Part shown: positions 14,378 to 14,764 of the stretch, one piece after another | Numbering within the stretch: the first letter of the stretch is position 1 | Layout: every line of letters begins with the position of its first letter | Assembly (NCBI GenBank): GCA_028711205.1 | Contig: JAQTSP010000033.1 | Coordinates: forward strand, 1-14,764 | DNA: 14,764 nt | Reading direction: 5' to 3' | Source: Eubacteriales bacterium | GTDB lineage: Bacteria; Bacillota; Clostridia; Christensenellales; SZUA-584 | Position numbers and translations under genes: made by a program | The notes under the pieces: model-generated | Told to the model about the DNA's origin: nothing | The model's database searches: none | Seen by the model: only the letters and a program-made list of their open reading frames with translations

Positions 14378-14764
14378 ATGTATTTGAAATTTGGAGTGGA
14401 CAGTTTTATATGGACCGAGAATTTTGGTGAGCAGGATATCTGGATTATTAAAAAGGCGAAAGATTTAGGTTTTGAGGTAATCGATTTTGCGATCGCGAAC
14501 CCGTATACTTTTCCGCTTGATAAGGTCAAGGCAGAAATTGAACGTGTCGGCATCGAATGCGTCTGCACGACCACGCTAACGGCACAAACCAACCCGATTT
14601 CGTCCGACCCTGCTGTTCGCTCAAACGCTGTCAAAGCTATGAAAAAATGTGTGGATATCTGTAATATGCTTGGGGCTCCGATTTTGGGCGGTGTGAATTA
14701 TGCGGCATGGGGCTATATTACCAAACGCCCGCGTACCCGAGAAGAATGGGACTGGGGCGTTGCG
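14378..14764 (+). CDS. Sugar isomerase/epimerase, ketose 3-epimerase-like (partial, 3' end outside window)
   Basis: The first 129 residues of a xylose-isomerase-like TIM-barrel enzyme. The N-terminus KFGVDSFIWTENFG and the strand-1 helix WIIKKAKDLGFEVIDFAI resemble D-psicose/D-tagatose 3-epimerases. NPISSDPAVRSNAVKAMKKC followed by LGAPILGGVNYAAWGY lines up with the remembered NLSSEDAAVR...IGGALHSYWP region of those enzymes. Such epimerases invert C3 of free ketoses through a metal-bound enediolate. The metal ligands lie beyond the window edge, so catalytic competence cannot be judged. GGAGG (14366-14370) supports the start. In this operon the enzyme could interconvert C3 epimers of the ketose made by the dehydrogenases; for erythrulose that would be the D and L forms. 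EryC-like sugar-phosphate epimerases share the fold and are an alternative. Confidence 0.8.
   Translation, partial: MYLKFGVDSFIWTENFGEQDIWIIKKAKDLGFEVIDFAIANPYTFPLDKVKAEIERVGIECVCTTTLTAQTNPISSDPAVRSNAVKAMKKCVDICNMLGAPILGGVNYAAWGYITKRPRTREEWDWGVA

Overview
The window looks like chromosomal DNA of an anaerobic Firmicute, probably a gut, rumen or digester clostridium. The grounds are strong GGAGG-type ribosome binding sites on most genes, Gram-positive lipoprotein signal peptides, a ROK regulator, a small DUF6809-type protein and IS1595/tyrosine-integrase debris. No rRNA, tRNA or CRISPR array was seen. All family assignments come from motifs and remembered family features; no database search was possible.

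Region 1 (about 1-3200) is a graveyard of mobile DNA. On the minus strand lie a short intact DUF6809-like gene, the C-terminal end of one tyrosine integrase, a second frameshifted and internally deleted integrase, and the 3' end of a helicase. On the plus strand is a scrap of an IS1595-family transposase. Between the two integrase remnants sits one intact gene for a secreted GH26-family glycoside hydrolase (703-1929). It has its own promoter-like sequence and intrinsic terminator, so it looks like surviving cargo of a decayed element.

Region 2 (about 3200-14764) is a sugar or polyol uptake and catabolism locus. A minus-strand ROK regulator (3209-4333) diverges from a plus-strand gene series that starts behind a near-consensus promoter (TTGACA, 17 nt, TATACT). 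The order is: zinc alcohol dehydrogenase resembling erythritol/L-threitol dehydrogenase; DhaK-like and DhaL-like kinase subunits; lipoprotein sugar-binding protein; long hairpin; amidohydrolase-superfamily protein of unknown substrate; RbsA-like double ATPase; RbsC-like permease; second zinc polyol dehydrogenase; and a ketose 3-epimerase-like TIM barrel cut by the window end.

Working model (inference): a polyol or ketose is imported by the ABC transporter, oxidised by one of two dehydrogenases to a short ketose, brought to the right stereoisomer by the 3-epimerase, and phosphorylated by the DhaK/DhaL pair. Erythritol/threitol going through erythrulose fits best: the first dehydrogenase resembles EltD, the kinase is of the family that includes erythrulose kinases, and C3 epimerisation of erythrulose interconverts its D and L forms. 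A branched polyol or ketose is an alternative. The amidohydrolase has no obvious place in the known tetritol pathways and is the most interesting unknown. No DhaM or tetrulose-phosphate isomerase is visible, so the pathway may continue downstream.
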